Under the pieces are notes generated by a model. It did not search any database and was not told where the DNA came from. It worked only from the letters and a program-made list of their open reading frames with translations. Positions 29,042 through 37,602 of a stretch of 64,000 nucleotides of DNA are shown piece after piece. Positions within the stretch are counted from its first letter, which is position 1, and every line of letters starts with the position of its first letter. The stretch comes from a virus, in IMG/VR virus record IMGVR_UViG_3300019757_000003, positions 1 to 64,000 of that record. One strand, 5' to 3'. A program made the position numbers and the translations under genes.

Positions 29042-29329
29042 ATGAGAAGAAATCTAGCAATATATAAACTATCAGGAGAACCTTGGACTCAAGAAGAACT
29101 CGATAAAGTGTATGCCTATACTGGTAGTAGGAGAGAAGAAAGAACCTATTCAAGTGAATTATCGAATAAGTTTATATTCGATGATGGAGACCAAAGACAT
29201 CCACAACACACAGATCTTTGGTCAATGCAAGAAGATGATTCAAACTTTAAGAACTGTAAACAAGTAGCTTATGAAGAAATCTTTAATAAGCCAAAGTTTA
29301 ATTACTATATAAAGGCTAGAGATGATTAA
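29042..29329 (+). CDS. Small module protein ending PKFNYYIK (95 aa)
   Basis: 95 residues. The sequence RNLAIYKLSGEPWTQEE and the NFKNC segment match an internal module of the 363-residue protein at 23308. The C-terminus, KPKFNYYIKARDD, has the PKFxYYIK tail also found on the proteins at 29322, 30391 and 32265, and nearly so at 30165. AAAGGAACAAA precedes the ATG; it overlaps the next gene by eight bases. Confidence 0.6.
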   Translation: MRRNLAIYKLSGEPWTQEELDKVYAYTGSRREERTYSSELSNKFIFDDGDQRHPQHTDLWSMQEDDSNFKNCKQVAYEEIFNKPKFNYYIKARDD

Positions 29330-29537
29330 AGTAGGAGACAGAGTAAGAGTTAATGATAATGCAATATGTGTAAATAATGAAATGAGAGAACTATTAGGTA
29401 AAACAGTAGAAGTTGAAAGCTTCAGTAGTGGTGGTGTACGATTATGGGATGAAAATAAAAAACTTATTTCGTGGTGGGTATTACATGATATAACACTAGT
29501 ACCAAAATTTAAATATTATATAAAAGGAAAGAGATGA
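29322..29537 (+). CDS. KOW-like small protein with PKFKYYIK tail (71 aa)
   Basis: 71 residues, a single barrel-type domain: IKVGDRVRVNDNAICVNNE, then LLGKTVEVESFSSGG and a Trp-rich strand, ending VPKFKYYIKGKR. It is a clear paralogue of the gene at 30391 (shared ICVNNE/RCINNE and LLGKTVEV). Such KOW/SH3 domains bind RNA or proteins. Its last codons form the next gene's ribosome binding site AAAGGAAAGAG. Confidence 0.6.
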   Translation: MIKVGDRVRVNDNAICVNNEMRELLGKTVEVESFSSGGVRLWDENKKLISWWVLHDITLVPKFKYYIKGKR

Positions 29538-30178
29538 TTTTAGAATTCATAACAGAGAAACCAAGCAACGCAGGAGCTTGGAAAGCAATTAACAAATTAG
29601 AAGAGTTTACCTTAGTACAGAAAGTATTACTTTGGTTAAACATAGTATTGACTTATGACTTTAAAAGTCTTAAGAAAAATACTTTAAACATAATAACCCC
29701 TCACAATATTGAAGAGTATTGTGAGGGGTTAATAGAGGTACTAAGTCAAGAATTAGACTTAATTGTAAATCCTAAAATAGAAGCATTGAAAATAAGTAAA
29801 CCATTTGGTACAACTTATGATGAATGTTTAATGGGTGTACTTGAGATGATTTATAAAGATACTCCTACACATAATACAAAAAGTCTAATATCAAATTTAA
29901 GTACTGGAAAAGATATAGAACTAACAAATGCTAGTATACAACTTTTTATGGGGACAGTAACACCTATCACAGTGGCTATACTACATAGTACTAATGTATT
30001 CTTTAAAGAGAGATTTAGGAAGCACTTCATACCAACCAATTCACAAGAGATTATAATATTAGACAATGAATCTAATATAAGACCATACTTAGTAAATAAA
30101 CTGCTAGAAGCTAGTAAAAAAGGTAAAACTAGTACAGTGTTACCTACTATTAAGTTAAAGCACAATGATGGAGTATAA
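29534..30178 (+). CDS. Hypothetical protein with strong internal hairpin (214 aa)
   Basis: 214 residues, helical, no family recognised. Codons near residue 55-67 contain a perfect 15-bp inverted repeat with an 8-base loop (29694-29731), extraordinary in this AT-rich genome. The hairpin encodes TPHNIEEYCEGL. It lies between two KOW-like paralogue units and overlaps both neighbours. Confidence 0.5.
   Translation: MILEFITEKPSNAGAWKAINKLEEFTLVQKVLLWLNIVLTYDFKSLKKNTLNIITPHNIEEYCEGLIEVLSQELDLIVNPKIEALKISKPFGTTYDECLMGVLEMIYKDTPTHNTKSLISNLSTGKDIELTNASIQLFMGTVTPITVAILHSTNVFFKERFRKHFIPTNSQEIIILDNESNIRPYLVNKLLEASKKGKTSTVLPTIKLKHNDGV
29694..29731 (+). repeat. 15-bp perfect hairpin inside a gene
   Basis: TAACCCCTCACAATA (29694-29708) is fully complementary to TATTGTGAGGGGTTA (29717-29731), with loop TTGAAGAG. 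There is no T-run after it. It could be a processing site, a translation block or an RNA-binding site. Confidence 0.8.
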
Positions 30179-30398
30179 ATATCCTATTTATAAAGAGTTT
30201 GAACTTACTGGTGAGATAGTAAAATTCACATCTTTAAACTCAGGTACTGTTATGGTAAGTGGTAATAGTGCTTTCTCAGATGAAGTAGGTTCTAAATATG
30301 ACTCCCGGACAGACCATACAAGAAAAGATGTTTGGAAAGACACAGATTTTAGAGAACCTAGTAAGTTTAATTACTATATAAGGAAAGAGGATGTTTAA
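30165..30398 (+). CDS. Small protein with SKFNYYIR tail (77 aa)
   Basis: 77 residues, beta-rich (GEIVKFTSLNSGTVMVSGN) and ending SKFNYYIRKEDV, a variant of the PKFNYYIK tail. Two adjacent Met codons make the start ambiguous by one residue. It overlaps the previous gene by 14 and the next by eight bases, as does the 29042/29322 pair, so the two gene pairs look like a duplicated unit. Confidence 0.5.
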   Translation: MMEYKYPIYKEFELTGEIVKFTSLNSGTVMVSGNSAFSDEVGSKYDSRTDHTRKDVWKDTDFREPSKFNYYIRKEDV

Positions 30399-30618
30399 AG
30401 CAGGGGATATGGTTACTATAAGCTATGATGCAAGATGTATAAACAATGAAACGAAAAAACTCTTAGGTAAAACAGTAGAAGTCAAAAGTACTGCCTCAGG
30501 AGGTTTCTTGGTATGGGATGAAAATAAAATAAATGAATCCTATTGGTTTGGATCAGAACTAACACTAGTACCAAAGTTTAAATATTATATAAAATCAAAG
30601 GAAAACAATGAATCATAA
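30391..30618 (+). CDS. KOW-like small protein with PKFKYYIK tail (75 aa)
   Basis: 75 residues: FKAGDMVTISYDARCINNE, LLGKTVEVKSTASGG, a Trp-containing strand and VPKFKYYIKSKENNES. Paralogue of the 29322 protein. Its end overlaps the MoxR-like gene by 11 bases, and the tail codons carry the ribosome binding site AAAGGAAAACA for the ATPase. Confidence 0.6.
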   Translation: MFKAGDMVTISYDARCINNETKKLLGKTVEVKSTASGGFLVWDENKINESYWFGSELTLVPKFKYYIKSKENNES

Positions 30619-31450
30619 ACAATATGATGAGATAAAGAAAATTATAGAGGCAGGGATAGCTGTACACCTAGTAGGACCTAGTGGTAGTGGTAAATCTACA
30701 ATTATAAAACAAGTAGCTAAAGACTTAGGCTTAGAGTACTACTATATAGGTTGTACAAGGCAGACCACAGAGGGTAAATTTATTGGTTTCAATAGTGTAG
30801 CAACACTAGAGTATATGTCAACATTATTTAGAAAAGCTGTAGAGTTTGGAGGGATATTTTCGTTAGAGGAGTTAAACGGAATTGATCCTAATACAGTGTT
30901 AGTATTAAACTCATTGGATAATGGTTCAATGGCTTTCCCTGATAGGATTGTAGAAGTCCATAAGGATTTTAGACTAGTAGCTACTAGTAATCCTCCTTCA
31001 GATGAACATGGAGCTATGGATGAGCTAGATTTCTCCACTAAAAATAGATTTCAAGAGATATGGCTTGACAAAGATGACAAGTTATGCGAAGAACTGTCTT
31101 CTTCAGAAGCTATGGCAGAAGTAGAAGCCTTAAGAAAGTTATTGGAAGACAATGGTTCATCTAAAAAACTTACTATGAGAGATGAGATGAGATTAGAGAA
31201 ACTTAAAGCTTTAGGGATTAAAAACCCACTCTTAAAACTTATAGATACAGAATCTGAAGAACTGAAAAGTTCTATATCAGATAAAATAGAAGAGGGAACT
31301 AAGAGAGTATTAGAGGAACAAAAAGCTAGATTACAAGCTGCTCTGGAAGAAAAGAAAAGATTGCAGGAAGAAGCTGAGTTAGCTAAACTGACCCAACACG
31401 ATATGCAAGATTTAGAAAGTTATATCAATAAAATCAAGGAGAACAAATGA
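30608..31450 (+). CDS. MoxR/CobS-like AAA+ ATPase
   Basis: 280 residues. Walker A GPSGSGKST (23-31), Walker B-type strand GGIFSLEEL with the catalytic Glu near 87-88 but Ser-Leu in place of the usual Asp, sensor 1 VATSNPP (N128) and an arginine finger candidate R147 in TKNRFQ. The order and the insert match the AAA_5 group (MoxR, CobS, RavA). These ATPases remodel or load cofactors into target proteins together with a VWA-domain partner, and the very next gene encodes a VWA-like protein. The C-terminal 60 residues are a coiled coil of Glu/Lys/Arg. Coupled to both neighbours by overlaps. Confidence 0.8.
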   Translation: MNHKQYDEIKKIIEAGIAVHLVGPSGSGKSTIIKQVAKDLGLEYYYIGCTRQTTEGKFIGFNSVATLEYMSTLFRKAVEFGGIFSLEELNGIDPNTVLVLNSLDNGSMAFPDRIVEVHKDFRLVATSNPPSDEHGAMDELDFSTKNRFQEIWLDKDDKLCEELSSSEAMAEVEALRKLLEDNGSSKKLTMRDEMRLEKLKALGIKNPLLKLIDTESEELKSSISDKIEEGTKRVLEEQKARLQAALEEKKRLQEEAELAKLTQHDMQDLESYINKIKENK

Positions 31451-32280
31451 CAATAGACAAGTATGTAAAAGATAAACCTCTACTAGACACACATCCAAAG
31501 AGTTGGTTAGAGGTAGTAGATAACACTTGGAGTGTGTTAAACTTCAATAATTTAGACCACTTTAAACAGTGCGTATCTTCAATTACACAAATAGAAGACA
31601 ATAGCTGTTATATCAGTTATAAACAAGCTTTAAATGAGCTTGTAAGAGGTGTTGGTACAATACCTGAGCAAGAATATAAACTGATTAAAGATAAGGTGAG
31701 AGAGTCTCTTATAGCTAAGAAACTAATCTCAAAAAATATCTATAAAGGTTATGAGTATTCGGTAGAGGGTGATACAATAGATGTTGCTAGGTATGCTTCA
31801 GGTAATCCAGAATGCTTCATAAAGCCGAAACATAAAGGTAAAGTGCATTTTTATGAGCTTTACATTAACATCTCAGTGTCTAGTGGAATGCAGGATAGTG
31901 TATTAAAAAGTAAAATTGCTAGACTACTAGCTACTATACAATTACTTGAAGAAAAGAAAATCTACATTAAAGTGAATGTGGTAGACACCTCAGGTAATTT
32001 AAATACTGGAGAAGGTAAACCTAACTTGATGCTAATAATCCCCTTGTTCTCACACAGACAACCAAAGTCTATCAAGACTATGTCTTCTGTACTTAATGAA
32101 AGGCTCCTTAGGAAATTCTCATTCGCTATCTCGGAAGACATATATGGAGAGAATCTATCTAATGGGTATGGTACACCAATTAATCTACCTAGTGTGATTA
32201 ACTTAAGTGAGAACCTAGATGAAGTTAGAATAGCTTCAGACATACTAGACCAGTTCATAAAACCATGCAAGAAGAGGTAA
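31447..32280 (+). CDS. VWA-like partner of the MoxR ATPase
   Basis: 277 residues. The N-terminal half is helical. Residues about 134-240 look like a von Willebrand A fold: strand ELYINISVSSGM where a MIDAS D-x-S-x-S would sit (Asp replaced by Asn141), a helix (LKSKIARLLATIQLLEEK), and strand IKVNVVDTSG. This is the layout of CobT and ViaA-type partners of MoxR/CobS ATPases. The altered metal site suggests a degenerate or differently used adhesion site. It overlaps the ATPase gene by four bases. Client unknown. Confidence 0.6.
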   Translation: MTIDKYVKDKPLLDTHPKSWLEVVDNTWSVLNFNNLDHFKQCVSSITQIEDNSCYISYKQALNELVRGVGTIPEQEYKLIKDKVRESLIAKKLISKNIYKGYEYSVEGDTIDVARYASGNPECFIKPKHKGKVHFYELYINISVSSGMQDSVLKSKIARLLATIQLLEEKKIYIKVNVVDTSGNLNTGEGKPNLMLIIPLFSHRQPKSIKTMSSVLNERLLRKFSFAISEDIYGENLSNGYGTPINLPSVINLSENLDEVRIASDILDQFIKPCKKR

Positions 32281-32495
32281 AGTTCAAGATAGGTGACAAG
32301 GTTAGAATGCCCTCTAAAAGACCTACTAGATGGAACCCTAGTGGTGAAATGGATAAGTATTTAAACACAACACAAACTATCACACAAATAGATAGAGAAT
32401 GGTTCAGCTTTGAAGGGGATGGAGATTGGGGTTTCAGACTAGATCAAGTAACATCAGTACCAAAATTCAATTACTACATAAAGAAAGGAGACTAA
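32265..32495 (+). CDS. KOW-like small protein with PKFNYYIK tail (76 aa)
   Basis: 76 residues: FKIGDKVRMPSKRPTRWNP, a middle with TQTITQIDREWFSF, and the tail VPKFNYYIKKGD. It follows the VWA-like gene with a 16-base overlap, so KOW-like proteins flank the MoxR/VWA pair on both sides. They may act as adaptors for the same complex. Confidence 0.6.
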   Translation: MQEEVKFKIGDKVRMPSKRPTRWNPSGEMDKYLNTTQTITQIDREWFSFEGDGDWGFRLDQVTSVPKFNYYIKKGD

Positions 32496-32496
32496 A

Positions 32497-33531
32497 GTGC
32501 AAGGTTACTGGAAAGATAGTAATAAATTTATCAAGGATAAGATACCTTGGTATGTTAAAAATAGCAAGTTAGGACGAACCTTAAACAAAGTAGATGTATG
32601 GAATCAGGAGTACAACCATACTTCATTTGGTTGGGTAGGAGACTTCTATAATAAAGTACCAATAAAGTCAGAGTACATTGAGAAACAAATATTCTTAGTA
32701 ACTGTAGAGGTTATAGGTAAAGAAAATGATTGGAAGAGAGGAGTAGAGTCTGATGTAGTTATAGAACATAAGATATTAGCATATAGAACTACAAAATGGG
32801 AAGGTCATTTATATGACTATGCTTTTTTACCTTATGATGAGTGGGGCTCAAGATGGTATGAGATGAATGCCTTAAATAGTAAACATAATGATTACTACAA
32901 CGACCAAAAACAACAAAGAAAGTTTTGGGCTAGGGATTGGTGGAAGGATGAACACTATTCTTTGAATAACTACTTTAGGTGGAAATGGTATAACAATGGT
33001 GCAGAAGTAACTAAAGTAGAACCATATTTAATAGATGGGCTACCCCAATTTGTAACTATAGAAGAAGAGACTTTCTTAAATAGTTCAACTCCATACGGAG
33101 GAGAGATGTTAGATACTAAATACTACCTAAAAGACATTAGGATAGATTCTAATACAGTTAAAAGGTTAGAGTGGTTGGAAATAGAGAAACACTCTCAAGA
33201 CGTTACTTGGACTGAACAGAGAAGGTGGACACACAAACCTAAGACAAGCCAAGATATTTATTCAGATAAAGAGTTGAGAGAGTTTAAATATTCCATTGTG
33301 TTAGACGTTGAGGATGATTGGATGGATGAATTTAGTGATATAGACCATACAGAGGCAGATAGACAGCAATGGGATTATGATTATGATGAATCTTGGGAAG
33401 ATTACTCAGATACTACACTATTTGATGATGGAGTCTTAGACTTGGAATGGTTAGGGAGTATACCTGAAAAAGGTAAGTACTATAGTTATAAAAATGAGGA
33501 CTACTACGAGAATATGGTAGAGATAAACTAA
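32497..33531 (+). CDS. Large Trp/Tyr/Asp-rich protein (344 aa)
   Basis: 344 residues from GTG 32497 (AAAGGAGACTAAA upstream; its bases belong to the KOW-like gene's tail). The composition is striking: many Trp and Tyr, and an acidic C-terminal third (DYDYDESWEDYSD). It shares its opening MQGxWK with the protein at 36743. No family recognised. It could be a DNA mimic or a large adaptor, but nothing confirms that. Confidence 0.5.
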   Translation: MQGYWKDSNKFIKDKIPWYVKNSKLGRTLNKVDVWNQEYNHTSFGWVGDFYNKVPIKSEYIEKQIFLVTVEVIGKENDWKRGVESDVVIEHKILAYRTTKWEGHLYDYAFLPYDEWGSRWYEMNALNSKHNDYYNDQKQQRKFWARDWWKDEHYSLNNYFRWKWYNNGAEVTKVEPYLIDGLPQFVTIEEETFLNSSTPYGGEMLDTKYYLKDIRIDSNTVKRLEWLEIEKHSQDVTWTEQRRWTHKPKTSQDIYSDKELREFKYSIVLDVEDDWMDEFSDIDHTEADRQQWDYDYDESWEDYSDTTLFDDGVLDLEWLGSIPEKGKYYSYKNEDYYENMVEIN

Positions 33532-33570
33532 GTAGGTAACTCTACTTAGATACTAAATAAAAGGAATAAA

Positions 33571-33909
33571 ATGACAGAGATAACATTTGAAGAGATGTTC
33601 AATGTAGAAAGTGACACTAGATGGGCTAATAAGATTATTATGGACTCTTTAGGCAAAACTAAGTATGACCCTAAAGAACTGTACAAAGACACTGGTAATT
33701 ACATGGTAGAGTTGTCAATAAATGGATTTACTATAGAACCAATAGATTTACATGAGTTTATAAAAAGAGAGTACCAAATTTTTATGGAACACTGGAGAAA
33801 GAGGTATGAGAATATAGAAGATGAGATCAATAGAAGAGTAGATGAGAGAGTCCAGATTATCTTAGATAAAGTGGCTGATACAGCAGAAGAACTGAGAGAA
33901 TACAAATAA
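33571..33909 (+). CDS. Hypothetical helical protein (112 aa)
   Basis: 112 residues, acidic, mostly helical, ending in a coiled-coil segment (RRVDERVQIILDKV). AAAAGGAATAAA precedes the start. No family recognised. Confidence 0.55.
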   Translation: MTEITFEEMFNVESDTRWANKIIMDSLGKTKYDPKELYKDTGNYMVELSINGFTIEPIDLHEFIKREYQIFMEHWRKRYENIEDEINRRVDERVQIILDKVADTAEELREYK

Positions 33910-33921
33910 AAAAGGAAAGAG

Positions 33922-34236
33922 ATGTTTAGAGGCACAGTGAGTCACAATCATCGAGAGATATGGTTAAATGGTGAGAAAACTCCTGTTGTTGAGCTAATAA
34001 ATATCTTTGATGATTGTGATAAAGAGATAAGAGATCACGCATGGATAAATGAGGAGTCCTTAAAAGGATTTATACCTAAGAATAATAGCTATAAAATAGA
34101 TATAACGTTTGAAGCAGACTTAGGGGAATATTGGAGTATTGGTAAAGACTATAGACAAGTAAAGAAACCTAAGTTTACTAATATCAGAGATATTGTATTT
34201 GTTAGAAGCTATAAAAACAAAACTAAAGGAAAGTAA
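33922..34236 (+). CDS. Hypothetical protein (104 aa)
   Basis: 104 residues, beta-rich start (MFRGTVSHNHREIWLNGE) then charged. AAAAAGGAAAGAG precedes it. The stop overlaps the next start (TAATG). No family recognised. Confidence 0.5.
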   Translation: MFRGTVSHNHREIWLNGEKTPVVELINIFDDCDKEIRDHAWINEESLKGFIPKNNSYKIDITFEADLGEYWSIGKDYRQVKKPKFTNIRDIVFVRSYKNKTKGK

Positions 34237-34454
34237 TGAAAAAGTTAAGTGATGTAAAGTTTGATATAGACCAAAAAGTGTTTATCTTATGTACGAATAA
34301 GGTTAAGAAAGTAAAGGTGATAGGTATTAAGAGAGAAGACGATAGAATTCTCTATACATTAGAGAATGGGGAACTTAAACTTACAACAAGACAACAAGAA
34401 GATGTGTTTAGTTGTACTGAAGACTTAATTAAATCTATTACAGAAGGATTGTAA
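34236..34454 (+). CDS. KOW/SH3-like small protein (72 aa)
   Basis: 72 residues: FDIDQKVFILCTNKVKKVKVIGI then ILYTLENGEL, a small barrel pattern. Overlaps both neighbours by one base. Function unknown. Confidence 0.5.
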   Translation: MKKLSDVKFDIDQKVFILCTNKVKKVKVIGIKREDDRILYTLENGELKLTTRQQEDVFSCTEDLIKSITEGL

Positions 34455-35122
34455 TGCTAGATTTAGAATTAGTTAAAAAGTATAAGAAAGAGTTTGACTA
34501 TTTGGTTAATGGTGGTTCTGTATGGTTCAGATACAGAATTATAGAAGGTTCTGAGGGTAACGTTGGAATGACTGTATGGTACTTATCTAACGTAGTTGAT
34601 ACTGAATGGGAAGAAAACACCACTGACTATTGGAGCCTACCTTATACAGATTTACAAGTAGTTATCAACGATAAGTATGTTGAGTTTAGAAAAGCTTTAG
34701 CAGAAGGTAAGGTGATACAAGTAGATAAAGCAATGTTTTATGATGAAGATTTTGATGGCTTAGACTCTGATGGTTCTTATTGGATAGACATTGCTACTTC
34801 ACAGCCTACTTTTGGATTACAACCTCATTGCTATCGTATAAAACCAGCAGAACCTAAATTTAGACTAGGAGATTGGATAACAAATATAGAAACTAATGAA
34901 ACATACCAAGCTGTAGAGGAAGACTTAGAGTACGAATGTACTTTATGGGAACCTGTACACGATAAATTCTGTGTGATGTACAACACAGATACAGTCAGTC
35001 AGTTCTATATAGTAGTAAGGTATAACTACTATAATGAGATAGTGAAGAAACATTACTCAGAGTATGGTGTACATTATACTAATGTAGCTCCTATAGAGTT
35101 CTTACAAACAATAAAAGACTAG
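34454..35122 (+). CDS. Hypothetical protein (222 aa)
   Basis: 222 residues. A helical start, a beta-rich middle with many Trp and Tyr, then a KOW-like stretch (PKFRLGDWITNIETNETY) near residue 136. It seems to be a fusion of a unique domain with one of the phage's barrel modules. No enzyme motif seen. Confidence 0.5.
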   Translation: MLDLELVKKYKKEFDYLVNGGSVWFRYRIIEGSEGNVGMTVWYLSNVVDTEWEENTTDYWSLPYTDLQVVINDKYVEFRKALAEGKVIQVDKAMFYDEDFDGLDSDGSYWIDIATSQPTFGLQPHCYRIKPAEPKFRLGDWITNIETNETYQAVEEDLEYECTLWEPVHDKFCVMYNTDTVSQFYIVVRYNYYNEIVKKHYSEYGVHYTNVAPIEFLQTIKD

Positions 35123-35258
35123 TTGGTAGCATTAGAGATATGTAAGTCCTTTCAATAAAACCATCGGAGTGATTAAATTTTAGCTTTGTGAAACACCTAG
35201 CGACAACCGTAAAGTTATAGTAGTATTTGGTCTACTATCTTAAATTAAAAGGAATAAA

Positions 35259-36296
35259 ATGATAGAAACAAAGTTTAACATAGGTGGAACTACAGTAGGT
35301 GTAGTTAAGATTGATACAAATAGTTTGGTAAGTGAAGTGCCTAATAAGATTTATACTGTAAAGTATAATGAACAAGTAGACGAGTATTATTTGGGTTTAA
35401 TACAAGACAATTATAAAGAGAATTTACCTAAAAAAATGTATGGTATTCAAGGTAGGCAAAGTAAGATTATTACAACATTCAAAGATAGAAAAAAATCTAC
35501 TGGTGTATTATTATCAGGTGATAGTGGTGTAGGTAAAACTCAACTGATGATTGGGATTGCAGAAGAGCTGAGAGAAGAAGGTATACCAATTATCTTAGTA
35601 GAGTCTAAATTCTATGGAGAAGTATTTAATGACTTCATTAGTTCTCTAGGAGTTTGTGTAGTACTATTTGATGAGTTTGCTAAGATTTATGATAAGCAAC
35701 AAGAGAATTTGTTATCTCTACTAGATGGTACAACCTCAAGTAAGAAGTTATACATCTTTACTGAGAACAACTCTAATAGCATAAACGATTATATTTTAAA
35801 TAGACCTGGAAGAGCTTATTACCACTTCAAATATACTAAACTAGAGCTAGAAGTAGTGAACGAGTACTTAGCTGAAACAGAGATTACAGATACTAACAAA
35901 GAAGAATTACTAGAGTACTACTCTAAAGTAGATAAATTTAGCTTTGATACCCTACAAGCAATTGTAAGCCAGTGTAGTAGATTTCCAGAAGATACTATGA
36001 AAGAAGTGTTAACAGAGCTTAATGTACCTGTTACGATGAGTGATAGAACTAAATATCGAGTTCTTAAGTTACTTAAAGATGGTAAAGATATTACAAAGAA
36101 AGTTACTAGTGTATATGTAGACCGTAGGTCACTAGATTTATACATTAGAAGAGGTAAAAACCCTAATTACAACATTGTCTTTTATGATAAAAAGGAATTA
36201 CCAGATGGTAGAGTAGTCTATAGAACTGAGGATGATGGTAATATTTACGAAGTAACGGCAGTAAAAGAGTTAGTAAATCTTTGGGGTGCTTACTAA
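35259..36296 (+). CDS. AAA+ ATPase
   Basis: 345 residues. Walker A GDSGVGKT (87-94), Walker B VVLFDEF (134-140), an Asn-rich sensor strand (IFTENNSNS) and an arginine finger NRPGR, the order of BCS1-like and other classic AAA domains. The C-terminal 90 residues form a separate domain with KxYxVLKLL and an RRG-rich loop. The role is unknown; phage AAA proteins of this size often load helicases or remodel virion or host complexes. AAAAGGAATAAA precedes the start; the next gene follows directly. Confidence 0.75.
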   Translation: MIETKFNIGGTTVGVVKIDTNSLVSEVPNKIYTVKYNEQVDEYYLGLIQDNYKENLPKKMYGIQGRQSKIITTFKDRKKSTGVLLSGDSGVGKTQLMIGIAEELREEGIPIILVESKFYGEVFNDFISSLGVCVVLFDEFAKIYDKQQENLLSLLDGTTSSKKLYIFTENNSNSINDYILNRPGRAYYHFKYTKLELEVVNEYLAETEITDTNKEELLEYYSKVDKFSFDTLQAIVSQCSRFPEDTMKEVLTELNVPVTMSDRTKYRVLKLLKDGKDITKKVTSVYVDRRSLDLYIRRGKNPNYNIVFYDKKELPDGRVVYRTEDDGNIYEVTAVKELVNLWGAY

Positions 36297-36740
36297 GTGA
36301 CAGAAGCATTACTACAACAATCAATAGTCCAACACTTCAAAACTATGTATAGTCCATTAATGATTGAATCATCTTGGAATGGAATTAACCTTAGTCCAAT
36401 GACACAAGTTCAGAAAGCTAAGATTATGTCAGATTTTTATGGTCAAGGTGGTATTAAGGGGTCTTCAGACTTAAAGGTGTACTTACCTGATATGAAAATG
36501 CTACATATAGAATTAAAGAACCCATCAATAGCTGACGGTAAAGGTCAATCACCTAGTCAAGTAAAAGTACAGAAAGACTTAGAAGCTATAGGACATAAGT
36601 ACTACTTAGTAAATAGTTCAGATAAATTCTTCAAAATAATCAATGACAACCTATCAGTAGAGTATAGACAAGAGCTACTAGAGAACTATAGTGGAGAATA
36701 CACTATAGAAATGGTAAAACAACAATATAATTTGGAGTAA
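36297..36740 (+). CDS. VRR-NUC nuclease
   Basis: 147 residues starting at GTG, one base after the ATPase stop. The PD-(D/E)XK core is visible: SSDLKVYLP (D58), then HIELKNP (E72, K74), Q88 in SQVKVQKDL and a final YYLVNS strand. This is the compact VRR-NUC family, structure-specific DNA endonucleases that include Holliday junction resolvases. It probably resolves recombination or replication intermediates, possibly with the ATPase before it. Confidence 0.8.
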   Translation: MTEALLQQSIVQHFKTMYSPLMIESSWNGINLSPMTQVQKAKIMSDFYGQGGIKGSSDLKVYLPDMKMLHIELKNPSIADGKGQSPSQVKVQKDLEAIGHKYYLVNSSDKFFKIINDNLSVEYRQELLENYSGEYTIEMVKQQYNLE

Positions 36741-36742
36741 AG

Positions 36743-37342
36743 ATGCAAGGATTATGGAAGAATAAGATAGGTGGATTAAATCGTAAAGGTATTACCAGAC
36801 GGAAACAAACCTTTAAACACTTATTAAAAGATAAAGGTAACTACCACTTTAAAAGAAAGACACAAGGTGTACTTCACTATGAAGATGAAATTATCTGGAC
36901 TAGTGACATACCAGAATCTAAAACGATAATGGTTGACATTGTGTTATTAGCTATTAACTACATAGACTATACAGTAACAATACCAGCTATGTATTATGAC
37001 GATAAATGGAGGGCTTTAAATGGTGATAGAGCTTATTACCATAGAAAGCAAGAACCTTATAGGTTTACACCATTACATAAAATAGGAACTAAAAGTGTTG
37101 AAGTTAAACCATACAGAGGCAGAGATTACTGTACAGTAGATACCTCTTACAAGGCTTTTATGTATGGTAGACCAGTACACTATAGAACAGGGATTTACTC
37201 TATAGGAGCTAAGAAACCTTGTAAAAAACTAGCTAATAGGACAGACAGAGCTAAGTTAAAGAATTGGTTAAGCAATGGTGATTGGAGTAAAGAAATTAAG
37301 ACTCACTCATTATCAAAGTCTATAGCTTGGTGTAGAGATTAG
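36743..37342 (+). CDS. Hypothetical basic protein (199 aa)
   Basis: 199 residues, Lys/Arg/Tyr-rich, opening MQGLWKNKIGGLNRKG. It shares the MQGxWK start with the 344-residue protein at 32497. The C-terminus has a helical KLKNWLSNGDWSKE segment. No family recognised. The basic charge would allow nucleic acid binding. Confidence 0.5.
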   Translation: MQGLWKNKIGGLNRKGITRRKQTFKHLLKDKGNYHFKRKTQGVLHYEDEIIWTSDIPESKTIMVDIVLLAINYIDYTVTIPAMYYDDKWRALNGDRAYYHRKQEPYRFTPLHKIGTKSVEVKPYRGRDYCTVDTSYKAFMYGRPVHYRTGIYSIGAKKPCKKLANRTDRAKLKNWLSNGDWSKEIKTHSLSKSIAWCRD

Positions 37343-37385
37343 AGGTGTACTTTAAGTACAAAACAATTAAATAAAAGGAATAAAG

Positions 37386-37595
37386 ATGAAAGCAATAATA
37401 TTGGCAATAGCACTATCTACTCAAGTATTTAGTACACAAATAGAAGTGATGAGTGTACAAACACTCAACTCGTATCTAAGAACTTGCTATAATGAAGTCT
37501 ATTATATGACAGTTATCAGATATGTGAAGTCTGGTATAGTAGATAGAGTTTACTGTCAAAATTTAGGTCCAGTAGGAACTATAATAGAACTTTAA
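37386..37595 (+). CDS. Small exported protein (69 aa)
   Basis: 69 residues with a signal peptide-like start (MKAIILAIALSTQVFS) and two Cys in the mature part that may pair. AAAAGGAATAAAG precedes the ATG. A repeated leader element follows its stop. Function unknown. Confidence 0.5.
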   Translation: MKAIILAIALSTQVFSTQIEVMSVQTLNSYLRTCYNEVYYMTVIRYVKSGIVDRVYCQNLGPVGTIIEL

Positions 37596-37602
37596 GAGTT
37601 AA

